Numbered from the stretch's first letter, positions 7,131 through 16,162 are shown. The stretch: DNA of 64,000 nucleotides from Hungatella sp. UBA3048 (GCA_002367105.1 DFCS01000049.1:5309-69308); one strand, 5' to 3'. The notes: a model not told the origin generated them from the sequence alone. Made by a program: numbers and translations.

Positions 7131-8552
7131 CTAAAAATTGAAATACATAAACGGATCATTTGCCCCCATTTTCATACAATAGACACACAGCCAGAATATG
7201 ATCAAAAGGGCGATCGCTGTACATAGGCTATCCCGTTTTTTGTCATACAGTCTTCGCGGAAGACCAGTCATGAAAATCAGGCCAGCACATAAGGACAATC
7301 CGTAGCTCCTTCCGTATTTCAGGAAATCTCCGGCAAAATATGTATATTTCCCGACAGGCGCCAGAAAGGGGAATAGCCGCTGAATATAAATTCCCAACTG
7401 CGAAAAATCTGTTATTGCAAATAACATCCATGTAAGAGGAATTGCAAACAGCATATACACATGTCCCACAACTCTCCAGCGTTCCAGCAGTTTTCCCAGT
7501 CCCAGCTTCTCCAATGAAATAAGCACAAACAGTACAAATCCCCATAAGAGAAAGTTGGGGCTTGTTCCGTGCCACAGTCCGGTCAGGAGCCATACGGTAA
7601 GCATGTTCCGAAAGGTTTTTAAGGATCCCTCACGGTTTCCGCCCAGCGGAATATATACGTAATTCCGAAACCAGCCGCCCAGAGTCATGTGCCATCTGCG
7701 CCAAAAATCTGTCATGGTCAGAGCCATATAGGGATGGTTAAAGTTATCAGGAAGAGGAAATCCCAACATCATTCCCAGTCCCCTGGCCATTAGGGAATAG
7801 CCATAGAAATCAAAATACAGCCGTAGGCTGAAAGCTGCCAGTCCCATCCACGCAAGCGGCGTTGAAATACTCTCATATCCTACTGCCCCAATTTGGCTCC
7901 ACAGCCCGCCTATCTGGTTTGATAGCAGCACCTTCAATCCCAGTCCGATCGTAAATTCCCGAAGCCCTGCTTCCACTTGTTCCATCGTATGGACCCGCTT
8001 TTTAATTAACTCCCTGAGAGAAGTATAGGTTACAATCGGTCCTGAAATGAGCTGAGGAAACATGGTCATATACAGGGAAAAGTCCAGAAATGATTTTTCT
8101 GGTGCCACATCCTTCCGATACACATCGACCAGATAAGAAATGGCCTGGAAGGTATAAAAGCTGATTCCCAGCGGAAGAACGGGATGAAGGATAGGAACGG
8201 CCGATTTCTCCAGCCCTCCAATTTGAAGTAATAAGCTGATCTGTTCAATTAAAAAGCCTGAATATTTAAACAGAATCAGCCAAAACAGGTTGTAGGCGAT
8301 TCCTAAGCGAAGCCATTTCCTGCGTCTTAAGCGGGATTTGTATCGTTTCATTTTCCTGCCAACGCAATAATTTACGCAGACAGACAACAGCAAAAGCACC
8401 ATATAAGCCGGATGCTCCGCAACTCCATAAAAATAAAAAAACAGGCTTCCTGCTAGTAAGCAGTAATTTTTTGCTCTGTCCGGGCACACATAATAAAGAA
8501 GCAGAAACATCGGCAGAAATTGAAATAGAAACTCCAAGCTACTAAAAATCAT
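7131..8552 (-). CDS. MBOAT family membrane-bound O-acyltransferase (AlgI/DltB-like)
   Basis: 473 aa, about ten membrane segments. MBOAT signature residues are visible: DFWRRWHMTLGGWFRNYVYIPLGGNR near 290-315 and the invariant His in TGLWHGTSPNFLLWG near 335. The length is typical of AlgI-like acyltransferases. Followed by the SGNH partner after 17 bp. No alginate or D-alanine (dlt) genes adjoin, so the acceptor is unknown. A cell-surface glycan or secondary wall polymer is the reasonable inference. Confidence 0.93.
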   Translation of the reverse strand: MIFSSLEFLFQFLPMFLLLYYVCPDRAKNYCLLAGSLFFYFYGVAEHPAYMVLLLLSVCVNYCVGRKMKRYKSRLRRRKWLRLGIAYNLFWLILFKYSGFLIEQISLLLQIGGLEKSAVPILHPVLPLGISFYTFQAISYLVDVYRKDVAPEKSFLDFSLYMTMFPQLISGPIVTYTSLRELIKKRVHTMEQVEAGLREFTIGLGLKVLLSNQIGGLWSQIGAVGYESISTPLAWMGLAAFSLRLYFDFYGYSLMARGLGMMLGFPLPDNFNHPYMALTMTDFWRRWHMTLGGWFRNYVYIPLGGNREGSLKTFRNMLTVWLLTGLWHGTSPNFLLWGFVLFVLISLEKLGLGKLLERWRVVGHVYMLFAIPLTWMLFAITDFSQLGIYIQRLFPFLAPVGKYTYFAGDFLKYGRSYGLSLCAGLIFMTGLPRRLYDKKRDSLCTAIALLIIFWLCVYCMKMGANDPFMYFNF

Positions 8553-8750
8553 TTAACATTTATTCCTAACGTATGTATTTATTATATTAGACGAAATAAG
8601 AGGCCGGAAAGTTGCAGAATCCTGTAAAATTTTGTATTATTTCGTAATATACTATGTTTGAAGCATCCGTTCCGCTTTTGAGTCTCCTTTGATTGCTAAG
8701 ACTTTTAAATGTAACAAATGTTTCAAAGTACATCTTTGCAATGCCTCTGA
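8553..8750. other. Intergenic upstream of MBOAT operon
   Basis: AT-rich sequence before the MBOAT start. Short reverse-strand frames here have no ribosome binding site and read as decayed sequence adjoining the repeat copy at 8751. Confidence 0.35.
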
Positions 8751-8873
8751 GACGCACCAGAACTTCCATATTGCCCTATTAACGACACGGGCGGGGATTT
8801 TTATATACATTATTTCAACACCGAATAAGGACATTATAGGCCATATTCAGTAGCCTATAATGTCCTTATTTTT
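8751..8873 (+). repeat. Direct repeat copy A with perfect 18-bp hairpin (islet left border)
   Basis: Shares roughly three quarters of its bases, by eye, with 13372-13496 in the same orientation. Shared blocks include GCGCACCAGAA/GACGCACCAGAA, CCATATTGCC and ATACATTATTTCAAC, followed by the AATAAGGACATTATAGGC hairpin (8824-8841 paired with 8853-8870). The hairpin is followed by TTTTT on the plus strand and can act as a terminator. Confidence 0.75.
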
Positions 8874-9392
8874 CAAAATGGCGGTATATGTTTAACTTTG
8901 TAATTTTATGTTTATGAATTTCATCGTTTTCATTAACTCAATATTGGCCTTTTCAGAAATTTCCAGTCAATTAATTACACTATTTTCAATGGCATGTTTT
9001 AATATTTCTTCCTGCGTCAAATTAAACACTCCTTCATTTTTTATCAGCAACCTGAAATATGAATTATTGGTTAATTATAGCATGAATGGCAGTGTGAAAG
9101 CATTTCCAGATATTGGATTCAAAAGTATACCCTGTTTTTGCGTAGGATACTTTGAGTAAAAATGTGAAAGTATACCCCAATTCGGCGCAGCAAAAAATAC
9201 ACTCACCCTATCATATAAGACTATATTCAAATAAGACCCCTATTTCATTTTTGCTCAAAACTGAACTATTATGTTCCCTATATAAATCACCAGGGTGACA
9301 GCTGGGTACCTCACGACTTTCCACAGGTGTGAAGTTAAGGAACACTTTCATGTACCCATTTCAAGTATACTTCTCAACATTACCTGAGGAAA
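8874..9392. other. AT-rich non-coding stretch with decayed sequence
   Basis: On the reverse strand a TTG start at 9020 with a good GAAGGAG site opens an 18-codon frame (LTQEEILKHAIENSVIN) that hits a stop and then continues as LEISEKANIELMKTMKF. This looks like a degraded small gene. Around 9130-9180 the sequence AAAGTATACCC occurs twice (AAAAGTATACCC and GAAAGTATACCCC), which could be the worn end of an insertion element. No intact gene seen. Confidence 0.4.
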
Positions 9393-9758
9393 TCAATGTG
9401 GTAGTTTAAGATTAGGTTCAATATTTATATTATACTTAAAAGAGAAGCTTTCTTTATTTTCCATAGCCCAATCAAACATAGCCTTAATAACAGGATTTAA
9501 GCTGTGACCAAGTTCGGTAAGAGAATATTCTACCCTCGGAGGGACTTCCGGATATATCTTTCTCGTAATAAACCCATCGTTCTCTAAAGACCGAAGCTGT
9601 TTTGCGAGCATTTTTTGATTTATATTCGTTATCGAACGAAATATCTCATTAAATCTTTTCGTACCTTTAAAAAGTTGGCAAAGAATGAGTATCTTCCACT
9701 TATCGCCTAATAAAGCAAGAGTAAGTTCAACCGGATAATTTATAATTTGCTTTTCCAT
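9393..9758 (-). CDS. HxlR family winged-helix transcriptional regulator
   Basis: 121 aa, full length for the family: LALLGDKWKILILCQL (helix 1-2), GTKRFNEIFRSITNINQKMLAKQLRSLENDGFI (HTH) and a wing with VEYSLTELG. Many HxlR redox sensors carry a Cys just before the first helix. Here the position reads NYPVEL, so that Cys is absent. It is divergent from the EFR1 ferrodoxin gene and is probably its regulator. A promoter for that gene and an imperfect dyad (AGTTACCTTTAGG...) lie between them. Confidence 0.93.
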   Translation of the reverse strand: MEKQIINYPVELTLALLGDKWKILILCQLFKGTKRFNEIFRSITNINQKMLAKQLRSLENDGFITRKIYPEVPPRVEYSLTELGHSLNPVIKAMFDWAMENKESFSFKYNINIEPNLKLPH

Positions 9759-9821
9759 ATCAGTAGCTCCTTAAATAAACAATAGTTACCTTTAGGTTAG
9801 TATCTAACTCAAAGGCACTAC

Positions 9822-9850
9822 TTGAACATAATACAGTTATTAGTTAATAT
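9822..9850 (+). promoter_or_regulatory. Promoter of the EFR1 ferrodoxin gene
   Basis: TTGAAC (9822-9827), 17-bp spacer, TAATAT (9845-9850). The adjacent upstream sequence (9785-9822) is the likely HxlR operator region. Confidence 0.55.
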
Positions 9851-9907
9851 ACATTATATATCAATTATATAGCGAATTCAAATGTTTTATATGGAGGGTT
9901 AAAATCT

Positions 9908-10690
9908 ATGAGCAAGCGATTAAGTCTAATCTATTTTAGTGCTACCGGCGGCACAGCAAAAGTTACTAAGGGAGTTGCAGAAGGAATTAGCGATAATTAT
10001 AAAGAATATGATATTACCTCCCCCATCAACAGGAAGGAATCAATCACTTTTGATTCTAATGACCTAGTTATAGTTGGGGTGCCTGTATACGCTGGCAGGG
10101 TGCCAAAGTTCTTAATCGATTTTTTTACTAAAATAAAAGGAAATCATACACCGGCAGTATTTATCACTGTATATGGGAATCGAAATTATGATGATGCTCT
10201 TATTGAGTTAAAAGATACTTTTGAGAGTAACGGTTTTATCGGAATATCTGCTGGAGCTTTTATTGCAGAACATTCAAATACTACAAAGGTAGGAACAAAT
10301 AGACCTGATATTGAGGATTTAAAAACAGCAAATAAATTTGGTGCTGATATCAAAAACAAGTTAGAAAACTTAGAGGATATGTCACAATTACCAAAGCTTA
10401 TTGTAAAAGGTAATGTTCCCTATAAGGAGAGAATTTCTGTTCCTCCAATAGTTCCAGATACTAATGATGCGTGTACAAAATGCGGCATATGTGCAAAGTA
10501 TTGTCCAATGGGAGCAATCAGCATTAATAATTTCAAAGATATAGACGCTGCAAAATGTGTACGTTGTTGCAGTTGTATTAAAAAATGTCCTGTCAATGCT
10601 AAGTCTATTAATCATGAAGTATTTAATAAAATTACAAAGGGCTTAATCGATAACTTCAGCACAATCAGGAATGAACCTGAATGTTTTTAG
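9908..10690 (+). CDS. EFR1 family ferrodoxin (flavodoxin domain plus two 4Fe-4S clusters)
   Basis: 260 aa. The N-terminal flavodoxin-like domain shows an FMN-phosphate loop, YFSATGGTAKVTKGVA (residues 9-24), and GVPVYAGRVP near 59. The C-terminus has two ferredoxin motifs, CTKCGICAKYCP and CVRCCSCIKKCP (about residues 191-230). EFR1 proteins combine FMN and iron-sulfur centres for intracellular electron transfer. The physiological partner is unknown. Preceded by ATGGAGGG. The codon use is strongly A/T-biased compared with the flanking chromosome. Confidence 0.93.
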   Translation: MSKRLSLIYFSATGGTAKVTKGVAEGISDNYKEYDITSPINRKESITFDSNDLVIVGVPVYAGRVPKFLIDFFTKIKGNHTPAVFITVYGNRNYDDALIELKDTFESNGFIGISAGAFIAEHSNTTKVGTNRPDIEDLKTANKFGADIKNKLENLEDMSQLPKLIVKGNVPYKERISVPPIVPDTNDACTKCGICAKYCPMGAISINNFKDIDAAKCVRCCSCIKKCPVNAKSINHEVFNKITKGLIDNFSTIRNEPECF

Positions 10691-10923
10691 AAATCTATAA
10701 GCTTCTAGTTGCTGAAACTGTAAAAGAAACTGGCTGAATCGCTTATGAATTATTTCAAGAACTAAATAATCCCAATAGCTTAACTTTAATTGAAGAATGG
10801 GAGAATATGGATGCTTTGCAGCGTCATACTCAGACGCCACATTTCATTACCTTAGTTGAACAACTTTCTTTATTTGAAAAAGAATTACCAGTTCTAATAT
10901 ATAAAAATTATTTTAGACTATAG
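10681..10923 (+). pseudogene. Broken antibiotic biosynthesis monooxygenase (ABM/YgiN-like)
   Basis: The reading frame from an ATG overlapping the EFR1 stop gives MFLEIYKLLVAETVKETG, then a TGA at 10735-10737, then IAYELFQELNNPNSLTLIEEW and on to the ABM-typical helix ending at 10923. Relative to intact ABM proteins the first beta strand is missing, and the TGA replaces a residue that is commonly Cys (ETGC-I-YELF). N-terminal truncation plus the stop point to a pseudogene. Together with the EFR1 gene it probably once formed an electron-transfer/quinone unit. Confidence 0.8.
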
Positions 10924-10968
10924 TGCAGATGTTGATTAATTTTCAAAAATCCCTTTAACATCTGCACT
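10922..10968. terminator. 12-bp perfect inverted repeat after the ABM remnant
   Basis: AGTGCAGATGTT (10922-10933) pairs with AACATCTGCACT (10957-10968) across a 23-nt loop. There is no clear T-run, so it may be a factor-assisted or weak terminator, or an mRNA-end hairpin. Confidence 0.5.
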
Positions 10969-11221
10969 CCTTATGCAACACTCTGGAAAATGGCACAGGA
11001 TTCGCAGCCCAAACCGGTTCCCTGGAAAATAATTTTAAGTTTCCAATGTGCGCTAATACGTTAAATCCTAATTCGTACTGAATAAAACAATGCGGGAATC
11101 TAACTCTTATGTATCTCGCTGTAGAGATTTTAATCTATAATTAATTTCTTTACAATTTCACCTGGGTCTGTTAAGCTTTTTGTGATAACATATATTTTGT
11201 TCCTTGAAAGGAGTTATGAGT

Positions 11222-11833
11222 ATGTATTTTTGTGCCTCATGCAATATTCATGCCTGTAGTAACGGTGATTTTTCCAAAGCTCCCCAAAACTGTCCAAGTC
11301 TGGATAATCAAATGGAGAATATATCTTCTCTTTATAAAGAAGATGAAAATTATAAAATTGCGCAGGCATCTGCTTTCGTTGTCAGTGAAGATTATGGTAA
11401 TAAGACAAGGCTGGAAGAAACTATGGATTTTGCAAAATTATGTGCTTATAAAAATATTGGATTAGCTTTTTGTATTGGGCTTACCAACGAAGCAGAAATT
11501 TTACGCAGAGTTCTTACTCACAATAATTTTACAGTAAACTCAATTTTGTGTAAAACAGGTCACTTGTCAAGGGAGCTTATTGGAATACATGATAATCCAG
11601 TAGCAATGTGCAATCCAATCGCTCAGGCACAGTTATTAAATAAAGCAAAAACGGATTTAAATATCGTACTTGGTCTTTGTGTAGGTCATGATTCATTATT
11701 TATAAAGTATTCAAATGCGCCTGTAACTGTATTTGCAGTAAAGGATCGGGTTTTATGTCATAATCCTTTGGGGGCTATTTATCAAGCGGAGGCTTATTAC
11801 CATGATAAATTGTTTCCATCAAAAGAACAATAA
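11222..11833 (+). CDS. DUF1847 domain protein, putative metal-binding
   Basis: 203 aa from the ATG at 11222, which has AAAGGAG 8 nt upstream (an in-frame ATG at 11216 is too close to it). The N-terminus MYFCASCNIHAC begins a conserved Cys cluster. Further Cys residues occur at NCPSL, KLCAY, FCIGL, ILCKTG, MCNP and GLCVGHD, typical of DUF1847 proteins. The many Cys/His positions suggest metal or Fe-S binding. The biochemical role is unknown. Codon use is AT-rich, like its islet neighbours. Confidence 0.85.
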   Translation: MYFCASCNIHACSNGDFSKAPQNCPSLDNQMENISSLYKEDENYKIAQASAFVVSEDYGNKTRLEETMDFAKLCAYKNIGLAFCIGLTNEAEILRRVLTHNNFTVNSILCKTGHLSRELIGIHDNPVAMCNPIAQAQLLNKAKTDLNIVLGLCVGHDSLFIKYSNAPVTVFAVKDRVLCHNPLGAIYQAEAYYHDKLFPSKEQ

Positions 11834-11912
11834 TATGTTCCTTTGATCCTGCTAATACTAATTCCCGTGCCAGGATTAGATGCCTGGCTGATATCAGTTT
11901 TGCTGAATAAAA

Positions 11913-11950
11913 TTCACAAAAAAGACTACTAACCTAATAGTTAGTAGCCT
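11913..11950 (-). terminator. Terminator of the GNAT-GrpB operon
   Basis: Reverse strand CTACTAAC/GTTAGTAG perfect stem followed by TCTTTTTTG, just past the GrpB stop. Confidence 0.8.
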
Positions 11951-11973
11951 TGTAATTTATAAATTGAAATTAT

Positions 11974-12540
11974 TTAATATCTATTCATATAATTTCTTAT
12001 TGCTTTTTCAGTACATTCAGATATAAATTCTCCTTTAGCATTCGTATAGCCATCTCTATCATGCTCAAACTTTTTCCAAAGAGATAGTTTCATTTCTTCA
12101 TACTGTTTTGCTAGAGCAGAGTGGTCATTCATATAGTCTCTAAAATATAACTCATTATTATCGCCAAAATACCTTAAATGCAAATGGAAAACTCTTTCAG
12201 CAAATCCCTCATTTGTATAACCCCTATTAAAATCCATTCTATTTCTCTCTTCTGACATACAAATATATCCATTTTCTACAAGCATTTCTTTGATACTGTT
12301 CATAGAATAATTTGCAGGAATTTCAACAAGAATGTCAATAATTGGTTTCGCCCAAATTTCATTAATTGCGGTGCTTCCAATATGATGTATTCTAATTTTA
12401 TCTATTAGAGGAAGAAAACTATGAATCCTACTTTCTTCTTCTATATACCATTCTTTCCAATGTTCTTGATGCTGTATAAGAAATATCGGAAATAAATCCC
12501 ATAATTCTTCTAAAGTCATCTCATTCAACGCTTTTCCCAT
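11974..12540 (-). CDS. GrpB family (UPF0157) nucleotidyltransferase-like protein
   Basis: 188 aa from ATG 12540 (GTGGAG 9 nt upstream; a GTG at 12555 is the alternative). The family core IRIHHIGSTAINEIWAKPIIDILVEI (GS plus acidic KPxIDI) is clear, with a later FHLHLRYFGDN and RDYMNDH. GrpB proteins belong to the polymerase-beta-like nucleotidyltransferase fold, and their substrate is unknown. It follows the GNAT gene by 44 bp and shares its terminator. Confidence 0.9.
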   Translation of the reverse strand: MGKALNEMTLEELWDLFPIFLIQHQEHWKEWYIEEESRIHSFLPLIDKIRIHHIGSTAINEIWAKPIIDILVEIPANYSMNSIKEMLVENGYICMSEERNRMDFNRGYTNEGFAERVFHLHLRYFGDNNELYFRDYMNDHSALAKQYEEMKLSLWKKFEHDRDGYTNAKGEFISECTEKAIRNYMNRY

Positions 12541-12584
12541 ATTATAATACTCCACAAGTTCTTATTTATAATTATATTACTATA

Positions 12585-13112
12585 TTACTCCACATTGTTT
12601 ATCCAGTACCGATTAATGGCTATTCCATCTTCATCATACGTTTGATTTTCTAATACACCATCATTATGTAAAATAACCTTTTGCGAAGCAATATTATCTG
12701 AGTCACAGGTTACAAGAACTTTAGAGATTTCCATGGCTAATAATTCTTTCAAGGCTAACTTAAGAATAAGATTTCCATATTTTTTCCCCCGATATTCCGG
12801 GCATATACCGTAACCAATGTGGCCACCATCGACAATGTTTGTTTGATTCAGATAATGCCTTAGAGATACTACACCTAAAATCGTTCCTTTGCTGTCTTTA
12901 AGAAAAAATAATGTTTGGGGTACTTCCTTACCAATATTTATACCATTACTGCAATCTCTAATATACTGTAACCATTCTAAGTAGTTGCCATTAAAGCATC
13001 TTAGAAGTCCTGGATTCATTCTGCCACCAAATACCCGCCACTTGGCAATTAAAAGTTTTACAGCTTCCTCGTCAGATTTCTGGGGCTTTTCTAGATAATA
13101 TTTTTCTACCAA
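12585..13112 (-). CDS. GNAT family N-acetyltransferase
   Basis: 175 aa from a TTG codon at 13112 that has AAGGAG 7 nt upstream. The frame is open further upstream but without a ribosome site. Motif A of the GNAT fold is IGYGICPEYRGKKYGNLIL, with the acetyl-CoA pyrophosphate loop RGKKYG. The C-terminus VTCDSDNIASQKVILHNDGV is a typical motif B. The substrate is not predictable. First gene of a two-gene unit with the GrpB protein. Confidence 0.9.
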   Translation of the reverse strand: MVEKYYLEKPQKSDEEAVKLLIAKWRVFGGRMNPGLLRCFNGNYLEWLQYIRDCSNGINIGKEVPQTLFFLKDSKGTILGVVSLRHYLNQTNIVDGGHIGYGICPEYRGKKYGNLILKLALKELLAMEISKVLVTCDSDNIASQKVILHNDGVLENQTYDEDGIAINRYWINNVE

Positions 13113-13282
13113 ATTCTCTCTCCTTCGAAAAATATAAATAAACTTCATGAATAGAATACCACTCTGCTTACCAACTATCAATATTAAGCTTTCAACTCTG
13201 TCTTACCTAGACAATCATAACAACAAAAAGAAATAGCATCCCACCGTCCAAAGTAGATGTCACTTCAAAATAGGTATTTAGG

Positions 13283-13429
13283 TTATCCTTTTTCCTCTGC
13301 GGGATAATCAATAATATATTCTTTATCATCTGACTTGTTTTTTAGAATTAATTGCATTTCCAAGGCATCATGGCGCACCAGAATAGCCATATTGCCGTTA
13401 GAAACTATGGGAGGTGTATTTGTTTGCAT
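13283..13429 (-). CDS. Possible small ORF (48 aa) within repeat copy B
   Basis: ATG at 13429 opens MQTNTPPIVSNGNMAILVRH, continuing to IIDYPAEEKG. A second Met is at codon 14. No convincing ribosome site. The copy at 8.75 kb keeps the ATGgaaGTTCTGGTGCG segment but drifts out of register, so this is either a small mobile-element gene or a residual frame. Confidence 0.3.
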   Translation of the reverse strand: MQTNTPPIVSNGNMAILVRHDALEMQLILKNKSDDKEYIIDYPAEEKG

Positions 13430-13496
13430 ACATTATTTCAACGCTAAATAAGGACACTATAAGCCATATTTCTATAGCCTATAATGCCCTTATTTT
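13372..13496 (+). repeat. Direct repeat copy B with diverged hairpin (islet right border)
   Basis: Second copy of the element at 8751-8873, same orientation. Its hairpin (13447-13464 with 13478-13495) carries three mismatched pairs relative to copy A but keeps the TTATTTT tail. Confidence 0.7.
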
Positions 13497-13499
13497 AAA

Positions 13500-13673
13500 G
13501 CTCAAATTGTTCAATTTCTTTATTAGATTTTACACCAATTTCTTTACTCCATTACACCAATCCTACACCAAATGGGTAATAAAGCTTAATAAGATATAAC
13601 AAGTTATAACAGGTTCAGCCCTTATAAAATCATGGTTTTCTGCTTATTGATAGGTTTTACTATTCAGACAGTT
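13500..13673. other. Intergenic with three GGTGTA direct repeats, next to leuS
   Basis: On the reverse strand TTGGTGTA occurs three times within about 45 bp (TTTGGTGTAGGA, TTGGTGTAATGG, TTGGTGTAAAAT, about 13530-13575). Short direct repeats of this kind resemble recombinase arm sites, but there is no integrase gene. No leuS terminator was found by eye. Confidence 0.35.
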
Positions 13674-16088
13674 TTATTTGCACACGATATTTACAATTCT
13701 TCCAGGAACATAGATTTCCTTAACAATGGTTCCTGTTATCTTATCCGGTATCAAAGCCTTGCCTGCTTCAATGGCATCTTCCTTTGCTACGTCTGCAGGA
13801 AGCTTTACCACTGCACGGGTTTTTCCGTTCACCTGAACTGCAACTTCGATCTCGTCATCTTTCATAGCCTCTTCATCACATTCCGGCCACTGGGCATGGA
13901 ATACGGAAGTCTCGCCGCCAAGCTGCTGCCACAGCTCCTCACCGATATGGGGAGCAAAAGGAGCAACTAAAACTACAAAGGCTTTCAAGGTTTCTTTGTC
14001 AATGCCGCCGGTCTTCTTGGCCAGGTCGATCAATTTATTGTTATATTCCATGAATCCGGAAATTACCGTATTTAAATTAAACTGATTGAAACGCTGTTCA
14101 ATATCAAAGATCAGCTTGCTGCGCAGACGAAGCATTTCTCTGGTGGCTTCTACATCCTTATTGCTGCTATCTGCTACCAGATTCCAGAAGCGGTGCAAGA
14201 AACGGCTGACGCCTTCGATTCCCCTGTCATCCCACTCTGCATCCAATTCCGGCGGCCCTACGAAGAGCTCATACATACGGAGAGCATCACAGCCATAGTC
14301 CCGCACCAAATCATCAGGAGATACCACATTTCCCTTTGACTTGCTCATCTTGATTCCATTCTTTCCGTTGATCATGCCCTGATTAAACAGCTTGGTAAAG
14401 GGCTCATCAAAATCCACTACACCGATGTCGTTTAAGAACTTGGTGTAAAAACGGGAATACAGAAGGTGAAGTACCGCATGCTCCACACCGCCGATATACA
14501 TATCAACCGGAAGGTATTTTTTCGCTTTCTCCTTGGATACCAGTTCATTATCGTTATGACTGTCAACATAACGAAGGAAATACCAGGAAGAACCGGCCCA
14601 CTGAGGCATGGTGTTGGTCTCTCTCTTGGCCGGAGCGCCGCAAACCGGACAGGTGGTATTCACCCATTCATCAATATCTGCCAGCGGAGATTCTCCCGTA
14701 CCGGTAGGCTGGTAGCTTTCCACTTCCGGAAGGGTGAGAGGAAGCTGGTCTTCCGGAACCGGAACGTTGCCGCAGTGCGGACAATGAACGATCGGAATGG
14801 GCTCTCCCCAGTAACGCTGTCTGGAGAATACCCAGTCGCGCAGCTTAAAGTTTACGGTTTTCTTTCCAAGACCCCGTTTCTCGATCATAGCCGGAGCTTC
14901 TTTTTTAAGGACAGAGGACTCCATTCCGTTCCACTCACCGGAATTGATCATCGTTCCGCTGGCATCGGTATAGGCTTCGGTCATGTTTTCGATTTCCTCG
15001 CCGTCCTTTGAGATAACCTGGACAATGGGAATGTTGAACTTCTTCGCAAACTCAAAATCCCTGTCATCATGGGCAGGCACGCACATGATAGCTCCGGTAC
15101 CGTAGTCAGCAAGCACATAATCGGAAAGCCAGATGGGTACCTTGGCACCGTTTATGGGATTAACTGCATAGCTGCCGGTAAATACACCGGTCTTCTCTTT
15201 ATCCTGAAGACGGTCCACGTTTGACTTCATGGATGCATCGTAGATATACTTTTCAACCGCTTCTTTATTCTCCGGAGAAGCAAGGCCTGCGGCAAGGGCG
15301 TGTTCCGGCGCAAGCACCATAAAGGTGGCTCCGTATAAGGTATCAGGTCTGGTAGTATAAACTGTGAGGTTCTCCTCTTTTCCGTCCACCTTAAAATCAA
15401 CCTCAGCTCCATAGGATTTGCCGATCCATTCAGACTGCATCTTCTTGACCTTTTCCGGCCAGTCAAGCTTATCCAGATCGTTTAACAAACGGTCTGCGTA
15501 AGCGGTGATTTTTAACATCCACTGTCTTAAGTTCTTCTTTGTAACACCGGTTCCGCAGCGCTCGCAGCAGCCGTTTACCACTTCTTCGTTTGCAAGTCCT
15601 GTCTTACAGGATGGGCACCAGTTGATGGGGAATTCCTTCTCATAGGCCAGGCCCTTTTTAAACATCTGAACAAATATCCACTGGGTCCATTTATAAAATC
15701 CGGGATCCGTGGTGTTGACCTCCATATCCCAGTCATATACGGCCGCGATCTCATTGATCTGACGCTTAATGTTCGCCACGTTTTCCGCCGTTGATTTTGC
15801 TGGATGGACTCCCATCTTGATGGCGTAATTCTCTGCCGGAAGGCCGAACGCATCCCAGCCCATGGGATGGATCACATAATGACCTTTTAAAATCTGATAT
15901 CTGCTCCAAACATCGGAGATTACATAGCCTCTCCAGTGGCCTACATGAAGGCCGCTTCCTGAAGGATATGGGAACATATCCAGACAGTAATATTTCTCTT
16001 TTTTCCCATCGTCAACATTGATGGGATTCTTTGCCCAGTTCTCACGCCACTTTTTCTCAATAGCGCTGTGGTTGTAGGATGATGCCAT
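13674..16088 (-). CDS. leuS: Leucyl-tRNA synthetase
   Basis: 804 aa, normal length for bacterial LeuRS. The class I motifs are visible: HVGHWRGY (HIGH) near residues 47-54, and KMSKSKGN near 580. The CP1 editing domain (TTRPDTLYGATF, about 245) and the zinc-ribbon Cys pairs (CPSCKTG...CCERCG, CPHCG...CPVCG) are also present. It charges tRNA(Leu) in the cytoplasm. Start preceded by AAAGGAGG. Expression is controlled by the T-box leader directly upstream. Confidence 0.98.
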   Translation of the reverse strand: MASSYNHSAIEKKWRENWAKNPINVDDGKKEKYYCLDMFPYPSGSGLHVGHWRGYVISDVWSRYQILKGHYVIHPMGWDAFGLPAENYAIKMGVHPAKSTAENVANIKRQINEIAAVYDWDMEVNTTDPGFYKWTQWIFVQMFKKGLAYEKEFPINWCPSCKTGLANEEVVNGCCERCGTGVTKKNLRQWMLKITAYADRLLNDLDKLDWPEKVKKMQSEWIGKSYGAEVDFKVDGKEENLTVYTTRPDTLYGATFMVLAPEHALAAGLASPENKEAVEKYIYDASMKSNVDRLQDKEKTGVFTGSYAVNPINGAKVPIWLSDYVLADYGTGAIMCVPAHDDRDFEFAKKFNIPIVQVISKDGEEIENMTEAYTDASGTMINSGEWNGMESSVLKKEAPAMIEKRGLGKKTVNFKLRDWVFSRQRYWGEPIPIVHCPHCGNVPVPEDQLPLTLPEVESYQPTGTGESPLADIDEWVNTTCPVCGAPAKRETNTMPQWAGSSWYFLRYVDSHNDNELVSKEKAKKYLPVDMYIGGVEHAVLHLLYSRFYTKFLNDIGVVDFDEPFTKLFNQGMINGKNGIKMSKSKGNVVSPDDLVRDYGCDALRMYELFVGPPELDAEWDDRGIEGVSRFLHRFWNLVADSSNKDVEATREMLRLRSKLIFDIEQRFNQFNLNTVISGFMEYNNKLIDLAKKTGGIDKETLKAFVVLVAPFAPHIGEELWQQLGGETSVFHAQWPECDEEAMKDDEIEVAVQVNGKTRAVVKLPADVAKEDAIEAGKALIPDKITGTIVKEIYVPGRIVNIVCK

Positions 16089-16162
16089 AACAAAATTTCC
16101 TCCTTTTGCGAAAGGGATTCTCCCTGTTTTAAATATGTTTCCTTAGCTTGTCGGCCGTGAAC

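Noticed and set aside
8908..9159. 83-aa plus-strand frame
   Set aside because: No ribosome site and hydrophobic low-information sequence. The reverse strand shows a better but broken frame in the same place.
9130..9180. Intact insertion sequence at the AAAGTATACCC repeats
   Set aside because: No transposase frame on either strand. At most a worn end remains.
10735..10737. Selenocysteine codon in the ABM gene
   Set aside because: The gene also lacks its first strand, and the nearby AU stem has no SECIS-like loop. A pseudogene is simpler, though the check is listed as a finding.
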